A DNA stretch of 64,000 nucleotides from Prostheceraeus crozeri (taxonomy: Eukaryota > Platyhelminthes > Polycladida > Euryleptidae), in NCBI GenBank assembly GCA_907163375.1, contig CAJQUW010000576.1:104501-168500 (forward strand), read 5' to 3'. Both the position numbers and the translations under genes were made by a program. Of this stretch, positions 11,795 to 26,330 are shown piece by piece (position 1 is the first letter of the stretch; the number at the start of each line of letters is the position of its first letter). A model generated the notes under the pieces. It was not told the DNA's origin. It made no database searches and worked only from the letters and a program-made list of their open reading frames with translations.

Positions 11795-14700
11795 GCAAAG
11801 TTCTCGACAAATCATGCCGATAGGACCATCCCTACCAGAAGTAATGCATTCCACCATTCGAGGCATGATCAAGAAAAAGTCTTTCGCAAAATTGTCTCCC
11901 ACTCCTCTGAAAATTGGAAGACGCTTGGAAGAGTTTAAACCATATATCAGACGTGCACAATGGGACTTAGATCTGGTGATCTTGCGGATCAGTTGATGCT
12001 TAGTTAAATGTTTCGACCAAAAGATAAATGGCATGCAGAAGTGCTGTCATTTTGGAAAATATATGCGAAGTTCTTGGGTCATTGAGGATTTCTTGAAATT
12101 CGTATATCAAGAACATTTAAAAGCATTATATCGAGTGTGATGTCACAAGTTATCAATAAAATGCAATTCAAAGTGCCATATTCATTTATTGGTTCAGTTG
12201 ACGTAAAAATAGCTATTTACGCAACAGGAGCAAAAAATCCATCTTTCCTGCATTTTTCGAGATCAGCATGTCTATGCACGAGACCGAGGGGCGACACCGT
12301 AGTTTGTTGATCGAGAATAATACAATAAAGATCATAGAGTAGGGATAAGTACAGTGTCAACTCAAAAAGTATCTGTAGACAGTGAAAATTTTTATGTGAA
12401 AGGATTCAGTTTTTTGCGGAGATAACGTTCCCGTGGTCCAAAAAATTATTTGAGCAGTTTTATAAAAGTCAAAATTTTGCCAACTTGCTAACTACCGAGA
12501 TGACTCCCCAATATAAGTAGTATGAAACAAATTGGATATCAAAAGGAATGAATATTTACTAATAAGCATCCTAACTAAGAGGAAGTTAAGCTGATTATCA
12601 AGGGAATTTCATGATCAATATTATAATGGAAGTCTTCATGAAGGAATCGCGATATTATTCGTGCTTTCTTGGCTGAAATTTCAACTTTTTAATTCAATTT
12701 TCACAGTCATGATTTCATGATTCACTAAACTCATGTTTCATTTCTTAAATCTGAGTAGTGATGTGGACCCATTTACTTCTTTCAAAGCTAATTGAAATCA
12801 TTGCCTTTGATTATGTGATTTTGCTCTCTGCCGGTGGCAGGTTGCTTGTGATATTATCACGCTCAAGAAAATACTCTTGAGGTTGAGCAGAACCCATCGA
12901 ATTGCTAATTTAACAAAAATTTAATCTCCAAAGCTGTCATGAGAATCTGTGAAATATCATCATTCCTTCTGCATAACAATCATGATCAATCAATTCTGTG
13001 GCAATTTCTTCAAAACTGTATAAAGGTGCATATCTCACATTTGCTGACAATACCACCTGTATCCCCCTCGAGTTCATTTAATAAAATCGAAAGTGTATAC
13101 ACTGGGGATTTAATAAATGCGGAGTTACCACTCTACCTAACATACTTACTCTATGATAAAGATGGTTATCTTTGAACGAGTTGCGTAATTGACTTTATAT
13201 TTCACAGCATCGTCAGAATCATGACCATGCAAATTTTGTTGATGTCAAATATCCACATCTATCTGTTATGGAATATCAGCGGTATTTCTTGAGATTTCCA
13301 TGTATAATTACCGTTTTAGAAGATGAAAAGCTTTCTATGTGCTAATGTATTTCAATGAAGGAGTGCAATAAAGACTGTTTATTGCCGTCCTTGGAACTTA
13401 TGCACTCTTTGCAAAGCATAAACTTTATTATGGAAGCAATAATCATAGAGACTATTGCACAGTGAAATATAAAGAATTCTACTGCGGCACTTTGGTATGC
13501 TTTCCTCACTAAAAGCATACTTGATTGGGCATGAGAATACAGACGTCACTGATTGTAGTATTGCGTCTCGGAGAAAGAACTTTTGTCTCTTTATTACACT
13601 GAACAGTTTTGAACCTCAATATTGTCTGCTGCTTTTGTCGTATGTCTGCGATAGTTGACAATTCTGATTACGGCTTAATGTCAAATTTGAAAGGCTTCAT
13701 GATAGCTGAAGTAATGAATTTCCTGAGCTTAAAAATGCCTTGTGACAGAAGATGTGGCAGTAAGTTTCAGGAATAAGTAAGCTGGATAATGTGCAAATCA
13801 TATTTCACGGTGATTGCGGTTTCTGATTCTGTCGATGCAGACGAAAATTTGAAAAGTAAATTGAATGAACTTTTCTGGTGGTTGTTCGTTGACCGGTGGT
13901 TATCAGATATTACTTGGTTCCAATCCATTACTTATCAAAAGTAAGTAGCTTCAAGCAATTAGTTGGTTAAGCTCAATCATTACAGTTTATTGAAAGGTAA
14001 AGTCGAACAATTACAAAAGGCACGGTTTGTAGAAAAATAATAGCTGAAAAAGTGCTCCGGAAGTTGGCATCCGGTGATCTCATTGTCTTAGACAGCACTG
14101 TCCCGAATTAGCAACACGGATGACAAACTCAGACCTTAACGCATTGGGAAATTCACAAATGACAATTGATAATATCAACTTCAATTCATTGCAGGCACTT
14201 TCTTTTAACAAATGTGTGATTTAGCAGAAAATAGACTTAAATCGACTCACGTTAAATGAAAGTTTTTGAAAATTGACAAGCTGAAGTCTGATATCTTTGT
14301 TAGTGTTCAGATTTCACCCACACATTTTGATGCAATAAACACAATCACATAACAAGCATTTTAAAGGAGAAACCTGAAAATCGAAAATTTCGACTAACGT
14401 CTGATGCATAATCCTACAGGCGATGTTTTCATTCCATTAATCATCATCAATTTTATGTTCGTATATCAGCAATTTGCATTGTGACTTTCGGCGAAATTTA
14501 GAAGCTTTTATTAATATATCTTAAACCTAAAAGCTGAATTTATATCTCAAACTACAAGCGTTCAATTTACATACGTAGCACTTTTAAGCAAAATAATGCC
14601 TTATAAAGGTCCAAATGGATCCGTTTCCAATAAGGGACTTATGGGGTTGAAATTGAGCTATAAGCAGCAATATCATTAGCTAGTTAGCTTCAGTAGTCGA

Positions 14701-15890
14701 ACATTACTTCATTAGTCCTCAATGAACATGATCCCCAGATGACTTCACCTATTAGTTCAGTTTCAAGGGAAGCATTTTGGTATCTGAGAAATATACCAAT
14801 TATATGTGCAGCATTGAAGCAATTGCTTTTTTCTGTACTTCAAATACGCATCCAAACAGACCACGAAGCGCACTTAATATGTCGGACCTTCTTTTGATCC
14901 TAGAAATACGGACCTCATTCAAATTTCAAGCGAAAACGGATATTTTAAGTAATGTTCTCATTCATAATACTTCATTATTAGCTATTTTTCTGCTGTATCT
15001 AGACAAATCATTTGCATAGAACATACAGTTCAGAAAATATATCCAATAAATCGCGCACTTCAGTTTTGCAGAGGTCTTTATGCCCTCATTTTGTGCCATT
15101 TTGCTTAACAGTATGGGCGAAGTCAAATTAAATGGTTGTGAATTAATTTGTTGTCTTTGTAGCTGAATTGGCATTTCTAGAAGCTCAGCGCGGGAAAGTT
15201 TGCACTCTCAACATGTCTGAAAAGGTCTTTTAAGACCGAGAAGATGAGATGTTTGGCATGGGGCATAGAAAAGCCTGCCGTGTTTTGCCAAAATGATGAC
15301 TAAATAATTTTTTCAAAATACGCAGCAGATTTAATCGTTTAGAAACATTCGATTTGGTGCAATCAAAATGTCTTGATCAATTAAACTTTTCATGTAAAAA
15401 TGAATTCAATCTCCTCGATTCTGTTACATCCTGATTATGTTGAGCAAGATGAATTTGAAAATTTGAAAAATTAATATTAAGAACTTTGCATTTGCTGCTA
15501 TAACCTCCATTGCGATATGCGAAGGACACAATCTTATCTGTGAAATTGCTGATCTCAGATAAAACAGCATCCTAGTCAGTAACAGTGCGCTACACGGGAA
15601 TGACAAACCCAGCATTGCCTGTGTAGTGTCTCACTTTATTTACAGAAGCATTGCTGGGCACGTTACTCGATATGCACAAAGAGAACAGATTGTTCCATGA
15701 GGAACACCGCTAATCACATTGAACAACTTTAAATACTCACCTTTTCTCGTTGTTTCAGAATATAAAAGTAGATGCTTAACGAATTGACAATTAGTCAAGT
15801 ACTATATAACAGATTTCTAGGAAGCTTTGAAATTCATGCTACACCGGCGATGATGACTTCTGATCAACATGTTGAAAGCTATCATGCATG
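11795..15890. other. Intergenic sequence, no gene recognised
   Basis: About 4 kb of AT-rich sequence. Open frames at 12939, 14777 and 15424 are short, and I see no domain, convincing splice sites or repeat in them. A frame at 11787-12000 may be the right part of the exon interrupted by the preceding hAT element. Confidence 0.4.
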
Positions 15891-15892
15891 GC

Positions 15893-17060
15893 ATTCAAAG
15901 AGATAAACTGCTCTGTCTGTGCACTTTGTTCTACAGATGACATTTTGCAGCACTGACGGTAACGGCTGGAACTAGTCTTGACGGGTAAGAAGATCAAATT
16001 TCCTCATTGCAAATTCCTGTTTGTATTCTGACGAACCAGAAGATTGACACCACATTCAAAGTACACAGTCAGTAAATTTAGATCGTGAAGAGTCGAACGG
16101 TGTAAATAGTACTTCCATTTGACAAATTTTCCACGGAGGAAATTTGAATCAAAGGTAGTTACTTTTCACTTGACAGGCCTACCTGCAATCTGACCGTTGA
16201 CGATTGTGCGTTCACTGATATGAGCTGCTTCTGCAATGCGCGCTTGGCTAATCACGCAGGTCAAAGAGCATGTCAATCTCTATCGCTTGTTGGCATGTAA
16301 TTGTCTTGGATGGTATTATGTCAACTCTAGACTAACCGAAACACAAATAAATCTGTCTCTGTGGTGGCATTGCAGTGATTTGAGGCGGAGACCGACGCTG
16401 ATATAGCTGCCGCTTCACCGACGACATATGCTGCTGCTGGATAGGCAGTATTTTTGCATTTTCCAAAATGATCGAATAATAAGCAATAAGGGCAATTAAA
16501 ACGAAGTACCCGAAAAAAGATGAATTTCGTTTTAATGCCTTCCAACAATGTTGCTTCTTGCGTCAATTTTGGCATGCTTCGAGTAAAATGAGCTGCTCAT
16601 TTATGAGGAAGATTTCAGCCATCCTGTGCAAGCTTTGGAAGATAGTGATCTCTCTACATCACCTCAGCAGCGAATATAGACTTGATGATAAAGTACATCA
16701 TGTGGGAAGCAGCTCATTTGTAATGCAAATTGATCTCTCCGAAAAGTCAACTTTTCTCTTCGAAGCAATTTTCAACAACCAATTTGAATAATTGCATGAT
16801 TCTTAGCAACCTTCTGAGAGCCTAAAATTGAATGTGAGCATTTATTTATCCAATTGTGAGTGTGCGACATTTGATTTTTAAATCTGAAGAAAGAGAACCT
16901 TAAGACGCAATTTAACCATGCTTCAGGATCACCTTTTTTATATAAATATCGGGAATTCAACATACTTACAACTAAGATAATCAATCTTGTGCGTCTTTCA
17001 TGTCAAAGTGCAACCCCTGTCGAGGTAGATATGCGGATACTTCGTGAGCTGAATGTCGAT
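15893..17060. repeat. Diverged duplication, copy 1
   Basis: Three blocks (about 15893-16160, 16225-16300 and 16827-17060) are collinear with 19712-19985, 20262-20345 and 20515-20745. The best-preserved shared words are cacagtcagtaaatttagat and the stretch around ggttcaggatca/gcttcaggatca. Intervening sequence differs by insertions. On the minus strand the third block of this copy carries a GTAAGT donor-like site near 16970, so the ancestor may have been a spliced gene on the minus strand. Confidence 0.7.
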
Positions 17061-17375
17061 TGGAATTCGTTCATCAAACAGTCGATCAACTTCTTCGAGT
17101 ACTTCCCGTGTTCGATGGATTGAAGCACTGTCATGTCACCAATGTTCTGCAAATCGTGTGCAAGTCACAAGATGCCGCTCAGTAAGACGATTTATCTTCC
17201 AGCTACGATATGCCCTCAGCCCTGTATCTTCATGAGTTCTGCAAACCGAGGGATACGAAAGAGTGATGCCGCTGCTGGCTGAGTGGACCACAGTTTTCTT
17301 GTATTCCAAAGCGACTGACACTTTTTCAGCCATTTCGTCGGACCTCGCAGTACGTAGTCTACCAGGGGCGACCAC
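17000..17375 (-). pseudogene. Possible Tc1/mariner transposase remnant
   Basis: Minus-strand frames read TGLRAYRSWKINRLTERH and, after a break, SIHRTREVLEEVDRLFDERI. The first fits the region after the helix-turn-helix of Tc1-like transposases (GLxAYxxxxxxxLTxxH). The second fits the segment after the second catalytic Asp (xAxIHxxxxVxExL). The catalytic core between them is lost. The identification is tentative. Confidence 0.4.
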
Positions 17376-18224
17376 ACAGAAACAGAGTTAGATAGTGAGT
17401 TGTTAGTGTCTAACAGTCCCTAACCGTATGGTGCGCCAGAAGAGTTGTTAGAGTTGTTTCAACCTTTGCATGACAACCCCTTTGTGTGACAGTTTGTATA
17501 GAGAGGAATTCCGTCTTTAGCATCAGTTGTCACGTGATAACCTGAAAGACTAAAAGCGCATCACTGATGTTGATAAAGTGTGTTGCAATGACTATAAGAA
17601 TCTGACTTTTCGCCTTCTTTACAATGACGATTGTGGCCAACGTTCATAGTCAATGTATGACACCGAAGTTGACGATCCACTGTTTTTGTGCTGACGTAAT
17701 AAATCTATGTGCTATTTATGATAAAGAAGCTCTCTAACAGACAAGTCAAAGAAAATTACGGCACGAAAGCATATATTTATAAATAGTATTGGCTGAGACA
17801 GCGAGTTCCCCTATTCACGCGTGCCCGCTATATCAGCAACACATAGCAGAAACACAATTACCACACAATGAGTGCTACTGTCATTGTCATGCAGCGCATA
17901 ATAAGAGCAAAAGTCAATCTTCTTTTACTTTGTAGTGGTCACGAAATTTTTGTGTAGGATCAATGCATGAAAGCGGCACGATTTAAAATCTCGGATCAGT
18001 CGGATGACGAGGCAGAAGTCATCTGTAATGAATTAACTATTCAATGCAAGGCACTCAGCAATAGTAACCTCTTGATGCTTGCAGAAACCAACCACAGATA
18101 GGCTGTCATAAAGTTAGCGATCAATAACCAAGACTGACTTAACAATCCTTCTGTGCGCACCCCCAATGGGTTAGTGATGCTGTTAGAGATTTGTTAGCCT
18201 AACAGTGTTTCTGTGCGCTCCCCC
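17365..18224. mobile_element. MITE-like element with GGGG(C/G) terminal repeats
   Basis: The left terminus reads GGGGCGACCACACAGAAACA. The right, reversed, reads GGGGGAGCGCACAGAAACAC and then tgttag. Both are followed inward by gttag/ctaac repeats. About 860 bp, no coding capacity. The target duplication is unclear, so the superfamily is left open (Harbinger- or hAT-like). Confidence 0.55.
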
Positions 18225-19700
18225 AGGCTGATAGAGACTTCGTTCATGCGACTCATTTGTGAATTCTTTTTAGAGCATACAAAACATAATTTTCAATAGA
18301 GTCAAAACTCATTCCAAAAATTTCAGAGTGAGTGTACACTTTCTTCTAAGTGTTTGGCTATCTTGCAGCCACTTCAATTAACAAGAATGCCATTCAACAC
18401 CTCAATTGACAGTCACATTGACTTCACGTAGAATATTGCAACTTTCCTATCCTGAAAAAAATTACAAATCAACTATATAGAGTATTGTGATACATATACG
18501 CAGCACATGCACAATGTAAAACTAGGGAAAAATTCGAATTCAAAATCATCGAATATTGTAAACGTAAACTTATCAATGAACTTCTCATTACCGCAAAATA
18601 ATTGGCTGCTCTAAGAGGTCTAAAATGATATTTCGTTTTTAAAAATTGGTTGGAATTTCACTGATCTACAGCACTTTATAAAATATGGACATTTAACTTG
18701 ACGCACCCTGTAGAATTCATTATTATTAAGATGATGTAGAATTTTCTGATTGTTGATGATAATGACAGTAATAATAGTCGCAAAATTCGCAAATTTTTAA
18801 AATAGGTGATAATCAGAAGTATATTAACACATTTCACATTTCACGAGTTAAACAGAAAATAATAAATTTAATTTTAATAAATTCAGAATTTACAAAACAT
18901 TTGTTCTTTATGCTGCATCTCTGTGTTCCTATTATGTCCAAATAGAGATCGTTTATTCAAAATGAATTATGTGGTATGTTGCGATTGAGACTCAGAGATA
19001 TCACACAGCGATGAAGAACCAATGAAGAGGTGATCAAAGCTGCCAGGAAAATTTACTATGATCCTCGACTTTAGGCCCACCCTGTACTTACCTTGTATCA
19101 AAGTGTGATTATGTCACTCAGTGTACGAGCAGAAGTCACAGAACGCATTATAATTTTCATGCACTTTCCCTACCCTAGGTTTCAATTAGTGATGTAAAAT
19201 CACCGGTAATATTTAATTTAGGTAATTATCACCGGCAATTGTTCCCACTATTTGTGGTATTGCTTCCGACGTTAATTGCCAATTACATCATTTATGAAGT
19301 AAATTTACCGGTAATTGTTGGTTTGGATAGTTATTTCCGTAATATTGCCTGAAATAATTCCCCTTCACAACACCAGTTTCAATTAAGATTAAAGTTTAGC
19401 TCGGCTCCTTATCTCCTGAACGTATAGCGAACATTGGGCCCGAGCTACATGTAATTAATACATGTAATATAACCTCCGGTACATTGGGATGAGGGGCAGA
19501 GCTGGTGCCTATTTCGAGGGTGCGCAGGTGGTGTAAAGCAAACCTTATCACACCTATTGCATCCACAGTGAAAAGCAAAGTGCTGAAACTCTGTGGCCAC
19601 ACCTAAAAAAGAACAACTCTGGGAGTAAGCCGAATCTGCTTCGATGGCATGGTGAGCGGGAAGAGAAGCCGAGGACGACCAGCAAGAATATGATGTGACG
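18225..19700. other. Intergenic sequence with an accggtaatt-rich stretch
   Basis: No gene recognised. Between about 19195 and 19345 the words accggtaat and ttaccggtaatt occur in both orientations, suggesting remnants of a small inverted-repeat element. Confidence 0.4.
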
Positions 19701-19711
19701 ATGTATCCGAA

Positions 19712-20745
19712 TCACATAGATAAATTGCTTTGTCTGAGCTGTTTAGTCTAGAGATGACATTTTTGTAATACTGATGGCCAAGCTTATCACTAGTTCCGAG
19801 GGGCAGAAAAATCAATTTTCCAATGAACGTAATGCAAATTCAAGCCTGAATTCTGACAAACTAAATCATTGACACCGCATTGAATGTACACAGTCAGTAA
19901 ATTTAGATCGTGAGGAATCGAACGATGTGAAAAATATTTCCATTTGATGAATTTATTACGGAGAAGCATTGAGTCAAATATAGGTGCTGTTAACGTGGCA
20001 GATGTTCAGTCGTCAATGTGACAACGCCAGCTCGTGTTCCCTAAGGCCTCAGCCACACTGAAAGCAAAGCAAACACGAGCGTTCCGAGCGTCTCGAGCAA
20101 ACGTATGTCCATAAACTATTAATCGCTATGGTCAGCTTTGCTCGCAGTGTGGCAGTCTACGACTGCTGTAATGATGACTATATGTTTGTTGCAAAACGCT
20201 TTGCTCGGAAACGCTTGGAAAAGCTCGCAATGTGGCTGAGGCCTAATACAGCTTTCCTCACGCATTGCGAGCGCTTGGCCAATCACGTAAGTCAAAGGGA
20301 GACGGTTCTTTCCACATCTCTCTGTACCATCGCATGTAATGGCTGAGATATAGTCGCCACCTCAAGAGTAACAGCGACAGACACGTCCATCTCTGTGATC
20401 CGAATTGACGGTCTTGGACCTCCCAGAACTAAATGCCGCTAAATGTGAAAAACCGAGAATTCTGCAATCCGCGCATGGGGAGACGCGGAGACAGCGGACG
20501 CTGATAACATAGGGATGATGTCTGCAAATTTACTTATCCAATTATGAGTTTATGACATTTAAATTTCATCATAAAAATGTAAGGAGAACTTGAAAACACA
20601 ATGTAACCTAGTTTCAGGATCAGTTTCTAAAAATCGGGAACTTTGGCATATTCACATTTGAGATTATCAATCTTCCACGTACTTTTCATGAAAGTTCAAT
20701 CTGTGTAGAGGCAAACCTCCGGATATCTATTCATTGATCGGGTAG
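19712..20745. repeat. Diverged duplication, copy 2
   Basis: Counterpart of 15893-17060 in the same orientation and block order. A minus-strand frame at 19603-19815 (YKNVISRLNSSDKAIYLCD) has a recognisable counterpart in copy 1 (LQNVICRTKCTDRAVYLFE), which hints at a decayed coding exon. The protein family is not recognised. Confidence 0.65.
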
Positions 20746-20749
20746 CATA

Positions 20750-21440
20750 TTAACAACAGTGTTTCGATTTGGGCGCCAATTCAACAAAATTATTCAAGTC
20801 GAATCCATCAGCAGGCGCAACATCCGTCAAATATATCCAAATCTGGGATGGTAGGAAATTATATTTGTCGAATAATTGATAAGGGTAATTTCAACAGATT
20901 GCTCGGCATTGCTGGCAAAACTGAATCCAACGAAAAACATTCTCCAATATTTTTGAAACATTTTTCAATAATCGCAATGCAATTAGTGATCGAATGATGC
21001 CATGTAGACTGCTCTGGGATTCCTCTGTGTCTGATATTTATGAGATTGCAGGAAAACTTTGAATGCAACAGCACAATAGTAAATAATTACTTAGCTGGAG
21101 GATATAATGATGAAATTGACTGCACTGGAGATTTATAACCCATTAGTCTGCTAGAAGCCGGGAATGCTTGTCTCTTTGCCCTCTATATAGAACATTCTCT
21201 CATCACAGCATCCTTGATTAATGATCTACTTTTTCGGCTACATTCTTGAAGAAATACATCTGAATTGTAGCACTTTTGTTCATGAATATAAGTTAGTGAG
21301 TGGTTATTGCTTAAGGAGAATGAAAGCCGCTAAACTATAATCAGTCCGCCTAACCCATCAATTTCATATTCACGAATTCATCCTAGATTTCTTTGATTAA
21401 TTCATTGAGAACATAGACAAATGCATTAGTGCAATGTAAT
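20750..21440. other. Intergenic sequence, no gene recognised
   Basis: AT-rich. The 71-codon minus frame at 20859-21074 has no recognisable feature. Confidence 0.4.
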
Positions 21441-22865
21441 TAGGGAGTCAAGCGGTTAATTATAAATTAACCGGTTAAACCGCAGAAATACCATATACAG
21501 ATGTTATTCACTAACCCATAGACAATACAAGAGGCGTTAGTAGCTCGCACTGCGTATAGAGTATGAGTAATATGCATGTTGTTATCCAGTTCCCAGTTGA
21601 GTAAAGCTCGCTTACTTTATGGACAACAAACATTTTCTACTGATTGCTATTTAGTCTACTTTTCTTTTATTTTATTTTCAGAATACTGTTAGTTTAGTAT
21701 ACCCCCTCTGGAATATTTGAGTTTATGGCTAACTGAAACCTAATGACACCTAAAATCAATATCACCTAATTCCATGAATTCCATGGATAATTAAAATTAT
21801 AAAATCTAAAATCCTCTAAATAATACTAATGATAAATATAAATTATAAATCTCAAAAAAACATTCAATGTGAGTCACCAGTATGGTAATTCACAACTTAT
21901 AGGAACTTATAGATGATGTAAAATATAATAAAAAAAAACGGCTACACAAAGCTATCTTATTTATGTTATATTTTAATGTTATTATTGATACATGTTCGAA
22001 TATATGTTAATTCCATGAAGATGGACAAGTGTAGAAACTGATATCAAAGAGAATTTTTTTATACACAAGATCACTGATATTCCTCTACTTTAAAATTATA
22101 CTCAAAATGAGCCAAGACTTATCACAATTGATGTGTTAGTAACACACATCACAAGTAACACTATACCCGTAGCTATTATTATATAATTTGCTAATAAAAA
22201 CAAAACCACAATCTTATACTGGAATTAAACTTTTCCTTGCTATCAGCTGGAATAAGAATGGATCTAATGATCAGAATTACAACTATTTAACAACAACAAA
22301 ATACGTAATAGAGAGTAATTTATCAAAACAACTTGTCTGAAAAAACGAAGAAATTAAGGTAGAGAGTTAATGTTATTCAGAAAACGATTCGATTCTCTCA
22401 TTCGAGGCCGTTTTTCATTTTTATCAAAAAATTTTAAAAAAAAAAAAAAATAGCAAAAAATTAAGCTAAAAAGGGCGCTCAGAGGCTTGCTGAAGGTTGC
22501 TGGTAATTGTAAGGTATAATTTATATCTATCTTTCATTCTCACTACTCTCTCTTGGGAAACATTTTCATTTGTCTTCCACCACATAACTAAACAAATCAG
22601 GACTGGTATCCTGTGAGTTTCTAAAGAGCAAACTCCTTTTTTGATTCGCTGCTCGAGTTAATTTTTGAGTCCAGATTCTTTCAAAAGCATTTTTAATTTC
22701 CTTAACTCCTTCTTGGATCCATCCATCCCGGATCCACCATTAGTGGCACCGCAACTTCCACTCATGTTTGCAATTGTTTTCCACCCATTGCAAAAGTAGC
22801 AGATTAAGTTTTAAAATGTTTATAAGCGTTCGGTATTATTAACCGGTTTTTTAATTTACCGCTTT
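21441..22865. mobile_element. Non-autonomous hAT-like element (1.4 kb)
   Basis: A perfect 8-bp duplication AATGTAAT flanks the segment (21433-21440 and 22866-22873). The ends share aagcggt-taatt and aaccggtt words in opposite orientation (about 21450-21480 and 22826-22865). The left tip TAGGGAGT has no counterpart on the right, so that end seems trimmed. The interior is AT-rich, with an A run at about 22436-22450 and no transposase. Confidence 0.65.
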
Positions 22866-22873
22866 AATGTAAT

Positions 22874-25225
22874 AATCCTTCCACGTAAAGATTAGTAAAG
22901 CTTTCTGATCGTAGTTTAGCAATGCTGGCATTTCTGCGTGATTACGCAGATATAAAATCCTCTGTAGTAAACTGACTTTCCTCGCCTGGCGGCTCGGAAA
23001 ATAAGTTTACGAAGTCGGATTTCAAATCAACGAATCCCATTGAAATGACGGCTAGCATAATACTACTCGTCACGAGTTAGTCTGAGATCAGAGATTTACT
23101 GCTGTGTCACAGATTATTACACTGTCCAAGCATCATTATTTTGCGAAACATTTGTTCCAGTAGTGACATCGTGATTCGTTCCTTGTCTGTTCGCCATTGT
23201 CTTCTGCGTCCTGTGTTTACGTGCTTCACGTAATTGCCCAAGTAATTGCTCCCCTCGAAATCTATGCCTACATAAACCGGTTGCCATGAACATGGTCACA
23301 TGAATTAAGCAAAAATGGAACAAAAGAGGACATCACATGCATGATGTGACGTTTGCTTATTGTCATCATCGAACCGTCACGTCATTGGAAGTTCATTTTG
23401 TTTAAACGAAGCAATGTCAACCTTTACATCAATGTATGAAATGTTGCGTTGTTTAGTGAATGATAAACAATCGACGTCAGTGACATGGAAAATGATCGTG
23501 TCCTTTTATCATGGACCCTAGAATGCCTATGGAATTATGTCGTAGCCCGCGCTATAAAAAAAACTGCCCGCCCCGGTTTACAGCAACATGTCTCAAGTCT
23601 ATGTGGTCCCAAGGTGCGTTCACCGCACACGAATCATGCAGCTTCGCATTCTTCGACGAGGTTGGTAATAGGGGCCTATAACCAAGTTACTTTCAAGCTC
23701 TGCTGAACAATTATTAATGTATGGCGATTAAAAAAATGAGCGGTGCTTATTCATCAACGGTTGTGTGAAGTATTGACTAGCTCATGTGGAGACAGCAATT
23801 CAGCTGAGATGCCGATCTTGTGGACGATATATGATATGATCCTGCATGATACAAGTGAGCGATTTCACGCTTAAAAGATGAGAAATACATTCTTTTATTG
23901 CTTGCTATTTTACCCTTTCGCTCACAACAGTCCATTTTGACTCAGCATGTTTGACATTTCGGCCGTGAAAAGGCAAAAACAACGTGTTGCAAAATACTTT
24001 TTAATCAGAGAGAAAGGGCATGATGCGATTGTGAATGTGTACAATCTATTTTAGATTTCTAATCGGTATCATTGTGAATGAAGAGTCAAAGATTGTAGCT
24101 TATTTTGAAATACGTTGTTCTGCCTTTGCAGAGGTCAACTAATAATCACAGAAATTGTAGCGTATTTTGGAATACGTTGTTTTGCCTATTCATAGCCTAT
24201 CAAAATGCCAATCAGATGATACGTATTTTGACATACGTTGTTTTATAGTTTGATTAGAAAAGATATTTCACCGGACCTCGGTGAGATAGTTAGTTCTATT
24301 GACGTGTAGCTTATAATTCCAATTGTTTTATCCTAAAAAGGCTATCTTGTTTAAATAACTGACTAATCTCACACGAAAATACACATACTGAATTACCAGT
24401 ATGACCATGTTTAGCCAAAACAATGTATTTTTATATAAGTTGTTTTTGCCTTCTCACGGCCGATTTCTACATGAACTTCTATAAAATCCTGCTCCTATTC
24501 AACGTTTGAGTTGTTTATTTATGTCTCCCCTACCCACTTTGAGATGCTTGAATTGTGGTAAATAGAAAAATGGCTATAAAATAACTGAGTTGCGCTAGCC
24601 TGTTTCCCTCATTCCTTGTTTCTTTCGGAAAACGTAAACGAGTAGATTGTGAAAGAAAATCTTGATGATGAAGATTCAATTTCCCTTATTACGTCTCAAA
24701 TTAGAGACAAGAAGATTTAGCATTACAAAACCTTTTATTACTTTCCTCTGAAGAGAAATGCAGAAGAGCAATATTTCAAAATCAGATATCTTAAGCTATA
24801 ATCATTGGCAGAACTTCATCCATAAGAAGCCGCAATAAGGTCTCAAGGGGCAAGGCAGGCGATATTTGTTTCAATAGCGTGAGCGTTCTCCAACACACTT
24901 GCTATTGATTCGTTTCAGCTCACGTTCAATTCATGGATAATATAAGGAGATTTGAATGGATGAGTTTCTGATTGTATTGATACTAGAAATACTTGTAACA
25001 TTGTCGGAGTGTTTTTGTGCTGAAGCTGGCCAGCAATACGAATCAATTAACTCGCATAATGATAGCAAGACAAAGGATGAACGAAAATGGAGAAAGACAA
25101 AGCGCACGTGAGAAAGAAAGTTAATATCAAATAATTTGACAAACATGTAATGATAAAGAAGCGCAGGATGCATATTGCCTGTATACGAAAAAGCTTGATA
25201 TCTCAAAATTCTTAACTACGCTGTT
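22874..25225. other. Intergenic sequence with a short triplicated word
   Basis: No gene recognised. A word of about 25 nt (tattttgaaatacgttgtt and variants) occurs three times between 24098 and 24242. Confidence 0.4.
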
Positions 25226-25227
25226 AT

Positions 25228-26330
25228 TCATAAAGTTCCAATTAAGAACTCTCTTACTTCGAAAGCCCAGTATTTAATTCGTACTCATTTAAGAACTCTT
25301 TTTGTTCGAAAGCACAGTACTTAATGTGTATACTCATTTTAGTATTCTTTTACTGAGTTTCATGAGACAGGCGCCTCCGCTTGTCGAAAAATCCCATGCG
25401 GCATATCTAAATCACTACTTCCCATATGCAAATCCATCGAAGAACTGTTTTGGCAATTAGACACGAATGCATTTAGATCAATAAAATATGCACAGGACTC
25501 AAAGCGCAGTCGGTGACGTGGGTTAACGTTGCCAGGACTAAAACTCAGTCGGGGAGGATGGTGAACGTTGGCAGGACACAAAGCATTGTCGGAGAAAGTG
25601 GCAAACCCTGACAGTACATATAAGGAATAATGTTTTAGACCATCATCGAGCAAGCTAGCAGGAGCAATGGGTGATGCATTGGAGAAGGTCCTGTAAATTT
25701 AAGTGTGAAGTGATGTTACGACCTCGATTCACCGGTATTGTCCTTGCTATAGCTGAGTCAGAATTTCACGCTTCTTTGTCCCTTTTTATCTCATCATGTT
25801 AGTGCTCAATTAGAACTTAATAAGCATCCTATTGGGCTACTTCTGTGATTTTAAGGTCCGTAATTTTAGCACTACTCAGACTGGAACTTAAATAGGACTT
25901 CATGATTTTCAGGGTACTGGTTTTGTATAGGCCCACCCAAACTTCTGTTAACTTGGGGTATCCTTGCACCCCCTATACTCAATATTTCATGTTTTCAGCC
26001 TTACACTGTTATTCATAAAGTCCCATATGAGTACTGCGAACAGTACTGAGCCTGACTGCTATCTACGACTAGGAAATGGGTCTCAAAATATAGTACTCTT
26101 TGAGTTCGAAAATATTAGTATTCATTTTAGAAGTCTTTGGATTTGAAAGCACAGTGCTGAATTCATACTTATTTTAGTATTCATCTAATGAGTTATTGCA
26201 CCAGTAGGACTAGCACCTACATCAGTCGGAAAATGCCATACGGTATGTCTAACCCGCTGTATCCCATGTGCATATCCATCTATAAGAACTGCTGTGGCAA
26301 TGAACACAGAAGCATTTGGATCAATTAGAT
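25228..26330. repeat. Pair of diverged direct repeats of about 300 bp
   Basis: 25228-25500 and 26009-26330 align in the same orientation. Shared stretches include ttcataaagt, gaaagcacagt, ttttagtatt and catatccatc/caaatccatc. They could be the ends of an old element or a tandem duplication. No coding capacity is evident. Confidence 0.6.
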
